Counted from the stretch's first letter, positions 24,074-32,849 are shown. The stretch is 64,000 nt of DNA from Clostridium tagluense (GCF_003865095.1 NZ_BHYK01000013.1:1-64000), one strand, 5' to 3'. The notes: a model not told the origin generated them from the letters alone. A program made the numbers and translations.

Positions 24074-25761
24074 TAATATTCATCCTCCTCAAACATGGTG
24101 TTTTCCAGCTCTTTTAGGGCTACTTGTGTTTCGGCTGTAGTTTCGCCAAGTAGGGAAGCGATTTCGTGAACAATTCCTATTTGTTTTTCTAATATTTTGT
24201 CTGCAATATTTTTTGCATTATTTCTTGAAGCTAGCAGTTTTTCTCTCTTTAAGTGCTTGTTAGTTATATCTTTCATTATACAAATTACTACATGGCTATT
24301 CTTATCATATACTAGTAGCTCTTCGATGTATTTTTCATACTCTGCTAAATAAACTTTTTTATGTGTCCTACTTTCCTCTTTAGAAATTACATTGACAAAG
24401 TCAAACTCGTCCATAATTCTTGACACAGGTACACCTATAACATCTTCACACCTTAAAATCCCAAAAATATTACAGGCAGCTCTATTAATCTGTTGAATTC
24501 GGAGATCCATATCTACAGCTAAAATTGCATTGGGAGTTGCACTTATGATTTTATCTGAGAAGGACTCTGCTTTGCTCCTCATATAAGGAAGACACATGGT
24601 TATTTCAGCTTTACCAAAGTATACAGCAATAGCTTTTTCTCTACAGGTATTATAGCCACAGGTACCACAATTAAGCTCATCACTGAGATTATTTCTACCC
24701 ATTTTTTTTAGTATAGCTGCAATATCACTTTTGCTAGGGGGAAGGCAAACAATCTCTTCACTTTTAATTTCTTTATAGAGATTTATATCTGTATTTAAAT
24801 CATAATCGCAGAGAGTTTCCTTATTAAGGGCAAGTTTCTCCACTTTTATTTGTGCATTTATAAGCTTCAATTTATTTTTACCTCTTGCAGGACCATTAAC
24901 GCAGCTGCCATTACAGGCACTCATTTCGATGAAGCAATTTTCAAAGTTACCTTCTTCTACTTCAATCAGTGCATCAATACAGTTATCAATGCCATCTACA
25001 GAAATATATTTATAATCTGTATTTATGTTCATGGTTTTAATTATTCCACCAGCTACAGGAAACAATCTAGATAAATATTTTAAGGAGCGGGTATCTTCCA
25101 TAGCAGTTATGTTAATCTGCGCATCTTCAAGCCACTGATTGAGTTCATCAAAGGTTAAAACCATATCTACTGCTCCTGGATAGTTTTCAATCTCATCTTT
25201 TTTAGAAATACAAGGGCCGATAAATACCACCTGTGCACTGGGATTTTTAGCTTTAATCAGATTCCCATGAGCTTGCATTGGAGATAAAACAGGAGCTAAA
25301 TTTTCAAGAGTACTGGGATGATGCTTTTGAATTAATTTAACTACTGTGGGACAACAGGATGAGATTATTGTTTTTCCAGTGTTTTTAGCTATGAGTTGTT
25401 CATATTCACTCTTTACTAAAAATGCACCTTCTGCTGTCTCATAAGCGTCTGAAAAACCTAATTTTTTAAGTATATCTTTAAATGCTTCAAAGGTTGAAAC
25501 ATCATAATTTGCAATAAAGGAAGGGGCGACACTAGCAATGATATCTTTGTCTCCTCTAACTAAATTTTTAGCGATTTCTAAGTCGTTTCTAACTTCTTTA
25601 GCGTCCTGAGGACAGGTTAAAATGCAATTGCCACAAAGTATACAGTCTCTTTCAAGAATTTGTGCCTGATGGTCCTTAACTTCAATAGATTTTACAGGAC
25701 AATTCCTTATACACTTATAGCAATTTTTACAATTTGCTTTCTTTAATTTTAAAATGCTCAT
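24073..25761 (-). CDS. Sensory [FeFe] hydrogenase-like protein with PAS domain (group C)
   Basis: A 562-residue protein in five parts. Residues 11-50 hold two [4Fe-4S] motifs (CKNCYKCIRNC, CILCGNCILTC). Residues 75-300 are an H-cluster domain with Cys136-Cys137 (SSCCP), Cys184 (GPCISKKDE) and Cys283/Cys287 (ACNGSC). Residues 365-390 form an Fe-S motif (CGTCGYNTC...C). A PAS domain follows at about 405-495, then a C-terminal coiled coil. This is the HydS-like arrangement proposed to sense hydrogen and pass the signal on through PAS. Its output is likely the SpoIIE phosphatase encoded next, whose start overlaps this stop. It starts 3 bases after the [2Fe-2S] ferredoxin gene, again suggesting coupling. 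Confidence 0.9.
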   Translation of the reverse strand: MSILKLKKANCKNCYKCIRNCPVKSIEVKDHQAQILERDCILCGNCILTCPQDAKEVRNDLEIAKNLVRGDKDIIASVAPSFIANYDVSTFEAFKDILKKLGFSDAYETAEGAFLVKSEYEQLIAKNTGKTIISSCCPTVVKLIQKHHPSTLENLAPVLSPMQAHGNLIKAKNPSAQVVFIGPCISKKDEIENYPGAVDMVLTFDELNQWLEDAQINITAMEDTRSLKYLSRLFPVAGGIIKTMNINTDYKYISVDGIDNCIDALIEVEEGNFENCFIEMSACNGSCVNGPARGKNKLKLINAQIKVEKLALNKETLCDYDLNTDINLYKEIKSEEIVCLPPSKSDIAAILKKMGRNNLSDELNCGTCGYNTCREKAIAVYFGKAEITMCLPYMRSKAESFSDKIISATPNAILAVDMDLRIQQINRAACNIFGILRCEDVIGVPVSRIMDEFDFVNVISKEESRTHKKVYLAEYEKYIEELLVYDKNSHVVICIMKDITNKHLKREKLLASRNNAKNIADKILEKQIGIVHEIASLLGETTAETQVALKELENTMFEEDEY

Positions 25762-25764
25762 AGG

Positions 25765-26010
25765 TTAATCAACCTTCTTTAAAACATATTTATCAAAAAC
25801 CTCTGTTAAATTCTCTCTTGTTACTCCAGTTACAAGCTGCTCATCCACTTTTATGGTTACCCCTAATTTACAATAACCAAGACAAAAGGCAGGCTTAATA
25901 TAAACCTCACTATCTAAATGTTTTTCAGTTATCATTGATTTTAACTCATTCATTATTGAATAAGATCCTCTAACGTGGCAACTGCTTCCTATACATACTA
26001 AAATATCCAT
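25765..26010 (-). CDS. Thioredoxin-fold [2Fe-2S] ferredoxin (NuoE-like)
   Basis: An 81-residue protein with the four-cysteine pattern of thioredoxin-like [2Fe-2S] ferredoxins: Cys6, Cys11, Cys43 and Cys47 (VCIGSSCH, FCLGYCK). In bifurcating hydrogenases and complex I the same fold passes electrons between flavin and Fe-S clusters. Here it heads the operon for the sensory hydrogenase, phosphatase and group B hydrogenase, and may be their electron link. ATG 26010 follows GGAGAGGG. Confidence 0.88.
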   Translation of the reverse strand: MDILVCIGSSCHVRGSYSIMNELKSMITEKHLDSEVYIKPAFCLGYCKLGVTIKVDEQLVTGVTRENLTEVFDKYVLKKVD

Positions 26011-26080
26011 TTTACCCTCTCCTTTAAAAATGTTTATTTATGACTTAATTAAGAATTATTTGTGAGAATTGATAAAAAAT

Positions 26081-26100
26081 TTACAATACTTTTATTGTAA
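26081..26100. promoter_or_regulatory. 20-bp palindrome between hydrogenase operon and LysR gene
   Basis: TTACAATA (26081-26088) and TATTGTAA (26093-26100) are perfect complements around CTTT. The site lies between divergent genes, where LysR-type regulators usually bind, so it is a candidate operator for the LysR protein. Confidence 0.55.
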
Positions 26101-26171
26101 CATTGAACTTTAGGAGGGGGTAATGTATAATTTATATATTACATATGTTTAATAATGAATGGGTGAGGGCT

Positions 26172-27089
26172 ATGAACTTATTACACTTAAAATATATTGT
26201 TGAAGTTGAAAAGACTAATTCGATTACAAAGGCTGCACAAAATCTATTTATGGGACAACCTAATTTAAGTAGAGCTATTAAGGATTTAGAAAAGAAGATT
26301 GGAATTACTATTTTCAAGCGTACGGCTAAAGGGGTTGAACCAACTAGAAAAGGTGCTGAATTTTTATCTTATACAAAGGCAATTCTATCTCAAGTTAATG
26401 AGTTGGAGTCTTTATACAAGCCTTGCGAATCGGATGTCATAAAATTTAATATATCTGTTCCTAGAGCAACTTATGTTTCTGTGGCATTTTCTGAGTTTGT
26501 TAACTCTCTAAATGAGGAAAGAGAAATAAATATTTTTTTTAAAGAAACAAATTCCATGGAAGCAATAAATGATGTGCATAACGGAGATTCTAATTTAGGA
26601 ATTATTCGTTATGAAAAACTATATGAAAACTATTTTTTATCCTTTTTAAAGGATTCGGATTTGGAATATGAACCACTTTGGGAATTTGACTTATGCCTGC
26701 TTATGTCAAAGGACCATCCTCTTGCTAATCTGGAGGATATTCCATATTATGACCTATGCAACTATACAGAGATTGTCCATGGGGATTTCCAGGTACCTTC
26801 TCTTTCACCTAGTGAAATTAAAAAGGATGCTGAAGCTAGGCTACATTTAAAGCGAATTTATATATATGAGAGGGGAAGCCAATTTGACTTACTACAAAGG
26901 GTAAAGGGTTCCTTTATGTGGGTATCGCAAATTCCACAGGATGTTTTAGAACGTCAGAATATGATACTCAGAAAATCTTCTGCTAGTTCATTGGTTAATA
27001 AAGACATTATAATTTATAAGAAGAATCATGTCTTTACAACATATGAAAAGCTATTTGTTGATATGGTGAAGAATTTTACAAAGCAATAA
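26172..27089 (+). CDS. LysR-family transcriptional regulator
   Basis: A LysR-type regulator of about 305 residues. The N-terminal winged helix-turn-helix reads SITKAAQNLFMGQPNLSRAIKDLEKKIG, and a periplasmic-binding-protein-like effector domain follows from about residue 90. I prefer ATG 26172 (MNLLHLKYIVEVEK), the usual family start, preceded by GGTGAGGG; ATG 26145 would add nine residues. A strong AGGAGGGGG upstream instead serves a nine-codon frame at 26123-26152 that overlaps this region, possibly a leader peptide. It is divergent from the sensory-hydrogenase operon and may control it; the effector is unknown. Confidence 0.88.
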   Translation: MNLLHLKYIVEVEKTNSITKAAQNLFMGQPNLSRAIKDLEKKIGITIFKRTAKGVEPTRKGAEFLSYTKAILSQVNELESLYKPCESDVIKFNISVPRATYVSVAFSEFVNSLNEEREINIFFKETNSMEAINDVHNGDSNLGIIRYEKLYENYFLSFLKDSDLEYEPLWEFDLCLLMSKDHPLANLEDIPYYDLCNYTEIVHGDFQVPSLSPSEIKKDAEARLHLKRIYIYERGSQFDLLQRVKGSFMWVSQIPQDVLERQNMILRKSSASSLVNKDIIIYKKNHVFTTYEKLFVDMVKNFTKQ

Positions 27090-27128
27090 AAGTATTTCAT
27101 TAGAGTAAAATTTAATGAAATGCTTTTT
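27088..27128. terminator. Bidirectional terminator between LysR and ankyrin genes
   Basis: AGTATTTCATTA near 27091 pairs with TAATGAAATGCT near 27113, flanked by A and T runs. The genes converge here; the ankyrin gene ends at its edge. Confidence 0.75.
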
Positions 27129-27754
27129 TATTTATTTCCAATGTATTTTATTAAAATATCTTTAATTTTTTTATTTTCACAATAATCCAAGGGAGTCGAT
27201 CCTGTAGAATTTGTTGAATTTATGTCAAAGCCTAGACTTATGAGAGCTTTTAAAAATTCTTCAAAGTGTTCATCATAACAGTTAATATAATCATCGTGAA
27301 GAAGAGTATTTTTATATTTATCATGTACATTGATGTCTGCTCCATATTTTACAAGAAGATTAAGAAGCTCCACAGAATAATTAAAGCTGCAGTAAAACAC
27401 TGGGGTCTTATCGGATATGTTGACTGCATTAACTTTAGCTCCTTTTTCCAATATCATAGTTATTACATCTATTTGAGGTTTTACTCTTGCACAAAGTTTA
27501 TGAAGAGGAGTTTCCAAGAATTCACTGTGATGACTGTTAATATCAGCACCGTTATTTATTAAAAGCTCAATTGTTTTAAAATAATTATTTTCGCTATTAT
27601 TAATGGCATAATGAAGTATACTTTCCAGTGCAAAGTCAGAATTTAAATCCTTAGCCACCTTCAAATAATTCTTTATTTCATCTATGTTACCTTCTTCAAT
27701 ATATCTATAAATTGATTTAGGGTCTTTAGAGAATATATTACCGAATATTTTCAT
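27128..27754 (-). CDS. Ankyrin-repeat protein
   Basis: A 208-residue protein with about four to five ankyrin repeats between residues 40 and 205. Typical signatures are LLINNGADINSHHSEFLETPLH, ILEKGAKVNAVNISDKTPV, LLVKYGADINVHDKYKNTLLH and FDINSTNSTGSTPLDY. It should be cytosolic and bind another protein; the partner is unknown. ATG 27754 follows AGGAGGT. A decayed copy of part of its third repeat region lies at 28460-28531. Confidence 0.88.
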   Translation of the reverse strand: MKIFGNIFSKDPKSIYRYIEEGNIDEIKNYLKVAKDLNSDFALESILHYAINNSENNYFKTIELLINNGADINSHHSEFLETPLHKLCARVKPQIDVITMILEKGAKVNAVNISDKTPVFYCSFNYSVELLNLLVKYGADINVHDKYKNTLLHDDYINCYDEHFEEFLKALISLGFDINSTNSTGSTPLDYCENKKIKDILIKYIGNK

Positions 27755-27972
27755 GTTGGGTACCTCCTGTTAATTTAAAAAACCAGCATCTGATGTCAGA
27801 TTTTTAGCTTTAAAATCAGTTTATTGCTTTTATAATATTATTTTAACATATCAAGGTTAAAATGTAACCTTAGTGGCAAGCTTCTTAGGAAAATTCTCCG
27901 GGGGATATTAACGAATTCTCAATACAATTTGTTTTGCCATTTCTTATAATTTAAACTTATGTTATATGTAGT

Positions 27973-28242
27973 GTGGGTAGAAAAGTAGATATTACTTTAT
28001 ATAGAGGACCAATAGCTCTTGTTAAAGATGGAGATACAATCCATATTAATATAGAGCATAGAAGTATAAACATTATAGGAATCAATGGAGAAGAAAAATC
28101 ATTAGAAGAAATTCAAGATATACTAAATGAAAGAAAAAAAGAATGGAAACCAAAACCGCCTAAATATACAAAAGGTGTACTTGGAATGTATACAAGCATG
28201 GCAAGTTCTGGTATGAAAGGTGGAGTTATTGAGATAAGATAA
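27973..28242 (+). pseudogene. C-terminal remnant of dihydroxy-acid dehydratase (ilvD)
   Basis: The frame encodes about 89 residues matching only the C-terminal end of IlvD-type dehydratases: GPIALVKDGDTIHINIEHRSINI, then a charged EEIQDILNERKKEWKPK and KGVLGMYTSMASS. The roughly 470 residues that should precede it, including the cluster cysteines, are absent. No ribosome binding site fronts the GTG at 27973. It is therefore a decayed fragment. A 35-bp segment just upstream (27937-27971) resembles one upstream of pyk. Confidence 0.75.
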
Positions 28243-28342
28243 TTGAAAAATATAGATGAATATTAAGAATATGATTGGAAATAGAAATTAAATTGTGAAA
28301 TATTATTCATGTGGTTCATCTTAATAATATGTAAGGATTTAG

Positions 28343-28386
28343 AAATAAGGCTTAGTATATAAATATACTGAGTCTTATTTTTATTA
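28343..28386 (+). terminator. Rho-independent terminator
   Basis: AAATAAGGCTTAGTATAT (28343-28360) pairs with ATATACTGAGTCTTATTT (28363-28380) with two mismatches and a T-rich tail. It lies about 100 bases after the ilvD remnant. Confidence 0.65.
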
Positions 28387-28459
28387 TTGAAAACAATAAA
28401 TTAACTAATTTTTGTAAAGGATAAATTATCTGATTCCATCATTAATTTATCCTTTATAT

Positions 28460-28531
28460 CGATATCTGCTCCATATTTTACAGGAAGCTTAAGAAGCTCT
28501 ACAGAATAAATAAAGCGACAGTAATGCCAGA
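28460..28531 (-). pseudogene. Duplicated fragment of the ankyrin gene
   Basis: The sequence from about 28460 closely follows 27331-27402 inside the ankyrin gene (both contain TCTGCTCCATATTTTACA and then AAGAAGCTC.ACAGAATAA), with roughly 80-85 percent identity over about 70 bases. It is out of any open frame and has no start. It is a leftover of a local duplication. The rest of 28243-28667 shows no other gene. Confidence 0.7.
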
Positions 28532-28667
28532 CTAGGAAAATGATTATTAGATTTATCTATAGATATAGCTATAAACATAGAAGATATCTATTGGACAACT
28601 ATAAAGAACATTGATAGTATACTTATGCGTTAATCTTTAATAAATATGAAAGTATAAAGGAGTAAAA

Positions 28668-29068
28668 ATGAAAAAAAGAGTAATATACGGTATTTATTTT
28701 ATTATTATAGGGGTGTTACTTGCGATAGGACCCCATACATTATTTGCAGTTTGTCATAAAGGGGAAACAGTTATGAAATGCTGGTGGTCAGCACAGGCAG
28801 AAATTTCAATTGGAATTATGCTTATAGTAGCAGGAATTGCTACACTATCTTTTAAATCACAGGAAATTCAGCTTGGTATTTGTATAATGACCAGTGCTTT
28901 GGGAGTTATGGCTATTTTAATTCCAAGTGTTCTTATTGGTGGTTGTATGAAAAAACAATGATGTGCCAAAGCATGAGTTTTCCATGTATTTATATTATTG
29001 GAGGATTTACCACAATTGTTTCCATTTTTAGTTGTATATCCTTATTTAAACGAATGAAGAGGAATTAA
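28668..29068 (+). pseudogene. DUF4418 membrane protein, frameshifted
   Basis: The first 97 codons (28668-28961) encode three hydrophobic helices and the VCHKGETVMKCWWSAQAE segment that I associate with DUF4418 proteins, ending abruptly at GGCMKKQ. The missing last helix (MSFPCIYIIGGFTTIVSIFSC, then FKRMKRN) is encoded in another frame up to 29068. Adding one A to the A6 run at about 28951 would join them as GGCMKKTMMCQSMSF, giving a protein of about 133 residues. It may be a real mutation, slippage-corrected, or a sequence error. The start has AAAGGAG. It heads the ABC exporter set. Confidence 0.75.
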
Positions 29069-29074
29069 AATAAA

Positions 29075-30289
29075 ATGAAAAAACACAAGGACTTAAATAT
29101 TTTCTCCATCTCCCTGCAGAATATAAAGCATAGAGCCTTTCGTAATGGATTTATGATATTCTTTGTTTTTTTGCAGACGTTTGCATTATTTTTTAGTACT
29201 ATGTTAATGATGAATATGGAAAGAGGAATTATAAATACAACCGAAAGAATGGGCGCTGAGGTAATTGTTGTTCCGAATAGGAATTCGAAAGAGCTACAGG
29301 AGTCATTATTTATGGGAAAACCTTGCACAATTTATTTTGATCGTCAGTGGGTAAATAAATTACAAGGAGTAAAAGGGGTAAATAAGATTTCACCACAGCT
29401 GTATTTAGCTACTTTGGAAGCAGCTTGTTGTGAGGCAGCAGTACAATTAATTGCTATTGATCCAAAAACTGATTTTCTTATAGAGCCTTGGTTAAAAACT
29501 CAAGGAAACCTAGAATTAAAAAAAGGACAAGTTGTGGTTGGTCATGATGTTATTGCCAAAGTAGGGGAAAAAGTTACTTTTTATAATACAGAATTTCAGG
29601 TTGCTGCAAAGCTTTCAAAAACTTCAATGGGATATGATAATTCTGTATTTATGAGTTTCGATACTGCCTTTGAGCTTGCAAATTCTAAGAGTGCCAATAA
29701 TAACTTAAAATTAGATAATAGCGAAAATTTAATATCCATGATAGCCATAGACGCAGATGAAGGTTATTCTCCTGATAAATTAGCTGTTGAAATTCAACAT
29801 GTATATAATGATGATGATATTGCAGTACATACGGCAAATAGTCTTTTTAGTGGAATAGCTGCAGAACTTAAAAAGTTTACATCTTATAGTAGCGTACTAA
29901 TTGTAATATTATTTATAGCTACGGCTATGGCCTTAATCAGTATTTTTACTATTACTATTAATGAAAGAAAAAGAGAATTTGGAATTCTATATACCTTAGG
30001 TGCCAATGGCAGACAAATTTTTTCTATGATAATAATTGAAGCATTGATTATTAGTATCATTGGAGGAGTCCTTGGGGTTTTGGTATCAGAAGGATTACTA
30101 TTGTTATTTAGAAATTTCATTGGTATGAGTTTTGGAATTTCATATTTCGAAATGACATTTACAGAGGTATTATTGGTATCTAGTAAATGCATGCTAGTAT
30201 CTGTGCTAACAGGTTTTGTAGCTTCTTTTTATTCTGCCTATAAAATAAGTAAAGAAGAGCCTTATGTGCTCATAAGGGAGAATGAATAA
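29075..30289 (+). CDS. ABC exporter permease, FtsX/MacB-like
   Basis: A 404-residue permease. One helix lies near residues 25-47, followed by a large extracytoplasmic domain (about 50-265), then three helices near 275-300, 325-350 and 365-390. This is the FtsX-like fold of MacB/LolCDE-type exporters, which move or act on substrates outside the membrane by mechanotransmission. The stop TAA overlaps the ATG of the ATPase gene by one base. It begins 6 bases after the DUF4418 end. The substrate is unknown; the neighbours suggest an envelope or redox role. Confidence 0.88.
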   Translation: MKKHKDLNIFSISLQNIKHRAFRNGFMIFFVFLQTFALFFSTMLMMNMERGIINTTERMGAEVIVVPNRNSKELQESLFMGKPCTIYFDRQWVNKLQGVKGVNKISPQLYLATLEAACCEAAVQLIAIDPKTDFLIEPWLKTQGNLELKKGQVVVGHDVIAKVGEKVTFYNTEFQVAAKLSKTSMGYDNSVFMSFDTAFELANSKSANNNLKLDNSENLISMIAIDADEGYSPDKLAVEIQHVYNDDDIAVHTANSLFSGIAAELKKFTSYSSVLIVILFIATAMALISIFTITINERKREFGILYTLGANGRQIFSMIIIEALIISIIGGVLGVLVSEGLLLLFRNFIGMSFGISYFEMTFTEVLLVSSKCMLVSVLTGFVASFYSAYKISKEEPYVLIRENE

Positions 30290-30948
30290 TGATTTTAGAA
30301 ATAAAAAACCTAAGCAAAGAATATAAAAGAAAAGATGAAATATTCTTAGCAGTTAATGATGTGAATTTATCAATTTCAGAGGGGGAGTTTGCATCTATAG
30401 TGGGTCCCTCTGGTTGTGGAAAAAGCACTTTGCTTAATATGGTAGCAGGGTTACTTAAACCTACATCAGGGGAGGTTTTCATTGATGGAAGTGAAATTTT
30501 CGGAAAAAATAAAAATGAATTAGCCCTTCTAAGAAATGAAAAAATAGGATATGTATTGCAGGGACAAAATTTATTATCGAACTTTACAATTCTAGATAAT
30601 GTATGTATGCCTGCATATTTATCAACTAGAAAAAAAACAGTGAAAGATAGGGCAATGGAACTCTTAGAGGAGGTGGGACTGAAAGGAATGGAGGAGGAAT
30701 ATCCAGCCAGGCTTTCGAGCGGTGAACTAAGAAGAGTTTCCATTATACGAGGATTAATAAATAATCCCAAAATAATTATAGCAGACGAGCCTACAAGTAA
30801 TTTAGATCCTGAAAACTCAAAAATGATTATGAAATTCTTTAAAGAAATTAGCTCTAAGGGAACAACAATTTTAATAAGTACACATAATATTGGTCTTTTA
30901 GATTACACACAAAAAACCTATGAAATGGAAAAAGGAATTTTAAAATAA
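30289..30948 (+). CDS. ABC transporter ATP-binding protein
   Basis: A 219-residue ATPase of the LolD/MacB class. It has Walker A GPSGCGKST (residues 38-46), signature LSSGELRRVSI, Walker B IIIADEPT and a switch histidine in STHN. It pairs with the FtsX-like permease whose stop codon it overlaps (TAATG). It probably provides energy for the exporter. Confidence 0.93.
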   Translation: MILEIKNLSKEYKRKDEIFLAVNDVNLSISEGEFASIVGPSGCGKSTLLNMVAGLLKPTSGEVFIDGSEIFGKNKNELALLRNEKIGYVLQGQNLLSNFTILDNVCMPAYLSTRKKTVKDRAMELLEEVGLKGMEEEYPARLSSGELRRVSIIRGLINNPKIIIADEPTSNLDPENSKMIMKFFKEISSKGTTILISTHNIGLLDYTQKTYEMEKGILK

Positions 30949-30980
30949 AAGACTATAATATTAAATTAAGGAGCGAAAAA

Positions 30981-31703
30981 ATGGAAAACACACCTAATAA
31001 GAAAAAGAGTAGGATTAGTAAAATTATAATAATCCTACTACTTTTAATTTTAGTTTTAAGTTATTTACTTGTCCCAACTATAAAGGAATCATTTAATACC
31101 ATCTTTAAAATGTTTGCAAGTGGAGATTTTACACTTGTTAGTGCATTTGTAGCATCCTATGGAGCTTATGCGGCAGTTATTTCTTTTTTATTAATGATAT
31201 TCCAATCTATAGCCGCACCACTACCTGCCTTCTTAATTACTTTTGCTAATGTAAACCTATTTGGTTGGTGGCAAGGAGCACTTCTTTCATGGACTAGTGC
31301 CATGGCGGGGGCAGTAGTTTGTTTTTATATCGCTAGGGTTTTAGGACGAGATGTTGTAATCAAATTGACAAGCAAAACAGGACTAGAACAAATTGATAAA
31401 TTTTTTATAAAGCATGGTAAAATAAGTATTTTGATAGCCAGGTTATTACCCTTTATTTCTTTTGATATTGTAAGTTATGCAGCAGGTTTAACTTCTATGT
31501 CATTTGGTTCATTCTTTATTGCAACGGGTATAGGGCAATTACCTGCAACAATTATTTATTCCTATGTAGGAAGTATGTTAACTGGAGGAGCAAAATTGTT
31601 TGTAACAGGCTTATTATGTTTATTTGCACTATCTGCATTAGTTATATTGTTTAGGCAAATTTATGTAGAAAAACAAAAGAAAAAATCAACTGTAAATAAA
31701 TAA
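30981..31703 (+). CDS. TVP38/TMEM64-family (VTT domain) membrane protein
   Basis: A 240-residue membrane protein with an N-terminal helix, a VTT core (LFGWWQGALLSWTSAMAGAVVCF, then ARVLGRD) and helices near the C-terminus. DedA/VTT proteins are linked to lipid scrambling or transport of undecaprenyl phosphate and membrane homeostasis; the TVP38 branch is uncharacterised. It follows the ATPase by 32 bases with AAGGAG before the ATG, and is likely cotranscribed with the exporter and the lipoprotein after it. Confidence 0.88.
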   Translation: MENTPNKKKSRISKIIIILLLLILVLSYLLVPTIKESFNTIFKMFASGDFTLVSAFVASYGAYAAVISFLLMIFQSIAAPLPAFLITFANVNLFGWWQGALLSWTSAMAGAVVCFYIARVLGRDVVIKLTSKTGLEQIDKFFIKHGKISILIARLLPFISFDIVSYAAGLTSMSFGSFFIATGIGQLPATIIYSYVGSMLTGGAKLFVTGLLCLFALSALVILFRQIYVEKQKKKSTVNK

Positions 31704-31759
31704 TCTATTTTACAGATGTTTAATAAAAAAAATATAAATTAAGAGGAGATTGAATAATT

Positions 31760-32428
31760 ATGACAATGAAAAAAGTATTAACCGTTTTATTAGTAGCTTC
31801 ACTTATATTCTCACTTGCAGCTTGTAGTAAAGTAGCACCAAAAGTAGCACCAAAAGCATCAAAAACTGAGGCAAAAGTATTAGTAGTTAACAAAGAGGCA
31901 AAGGAAATTAAAATGCTTTGTGAAGTAAATGGTAAGTATTTTAAAGAAGCAACTCGTCATGGTATTGTTTTTGCAAAAGGGTCCAATGGCGAAAAATCAG
32001 TTCTTCGTGGTTTGGCAGATGAAAAAGAATTCCATCAAGCATTACTTGATATCGGAGCTAAACCTGGAAATAACTTAAAAGCAGCAGATATGAAAGCAAC
32101 CGCAGATAAAGGAGTAGCTGTTGATGGAGACAAGTTAAACGCCGTAGTAACTTGGGAAGGACAAGATAAAGAAATTCCCTTTGCGGATATTATCAAAGCA
32201 AGCGTAGAAAAACCAATGGATTTACGTTTTGGTGGAAACCTTGAAAGTGCTAAGAAAAACAATACTGGATGTGTACTTTGTTTAGATAGCTGTGCAACAG
32301 GTATTACAAGTGATGCAGCATATCCAACTGGAACTACACAAAACAAAGTTGTTAAATTCTATGGAGATGAAGACGTGTTACCAGAAGATGGAAAAGTAGT
32401 AACAGTTACTTTTCGTCTTGCTAAATAA
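31760..32428 (+). CDS. YdjY-like lipoprotein
   Basis: A 222-residue secreted lipoprotein. The signal peptide ends in a lipobox LAAC with Cys22 as lipid attachment. The mature part carries HGIVFAKGSNGEKSVL, then an FHQALLDIGAKPGNN segment, as I recall for YdjY-domain proteins. Near the C-terminus there is an unusual CxxCxxxC cluster (GCVLCLDSCATG) that could bind metal or do thiol chemistry. The start is ATG 31760 after GAGGAG. It sits in the exporter/VTT set, about 3 kb before a membrane polyferredoxin with an FMN domain, so an extracytoplasmic redox role is possible. Confidence 0.75.
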   Translation: MTMKKVLTVLLVASLIFSLAACSKVAPKVAPKASKTEAKVLVVNKEAKEIKMLCEVNGKYFKEATRHGIVFAKGSNGEKSVLRGLADEKEFHQALLDIGAKPGNNLKAADMKATADKGVAVDGDKLNAVVTWEGQDKEIPFADIIKASVEKPMDLRFGGNLESAKKNNTGCVLCLDSCATGITSDAAYPTGTTQNKVVKFYGDEDVLPEDGKVVTVTFRLAK

Positions 32429-32447
32429 TTGAAACTTACGGTGTTAT

Positions 32448-32849
32448 ATGAAATATTTAAATATTATTTATAATAGTTTTTTATGGGCACTGGTAATTGC
32501 AATTACCAGTTTTAAAAGTGAATGGCTTGAAATGAGGATAAATATAGGTTACATATTTTTTGTAACCTTCATCCTTTTATCTGTAATTTTAAGTCTAATT
32601 CCAAGAAGAAAACAACTTAAACTAAGTGTTGTATTTACCACTGCTAATTTGTTTATTTGTACAATTTATGCCATGGTACTTTATGGTTTCCAGAGATTAA
32701 AGACAGTACCTGCTTCAATTATTCGGGAAGGAATTCATATAAATAAAATTCAATTTTCAGTAATCAATTTGGTATTACTAATTATTATAATCTTAGGTCT
32801 TGTGCTAATAATCATTTTTGATAAATCAAAACAAAAAAAATATAAATAA
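32448..32849 (+). CDS. Small membrane protein, unknown function
   Basis: A 133-residue protein with four probable helices (about 5-20, 33-50, 62-80, 102-124) and a lysine-rich C-terminal tail. I do not recognise a family. It begins 19 bases after the lipoprotein gene without a strong ribosome binding site, so it probably relies on coupling within the same operon. Confidence 0.6.
   Translation: MKYLNIIYNSFLWALVIAITSFKSEWLEMRINIGYIFFVTFILLSVILSLIPRRKQLKLSVVFTTANLFICTIYAMVLYGFQRLKTVPASIIREGIHINKIQFSVINLVLLIIIILGLVLIIIFDKSKQKKYK

Noticed and set aside
26145-26171. ATG 26145 as LysR start
   Set aside because: It would add nine residues before the usual MNLLHLKYIVEV opening and has no properly spaced ribosome binding site.
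28880-29068. Separate 62-codon gene after DUF4418
   Set aside because: Its first part overlaps DUF4418 in another frame and the rest is the missing last helix of DUF4418, so I treat it as a frameshifted end.
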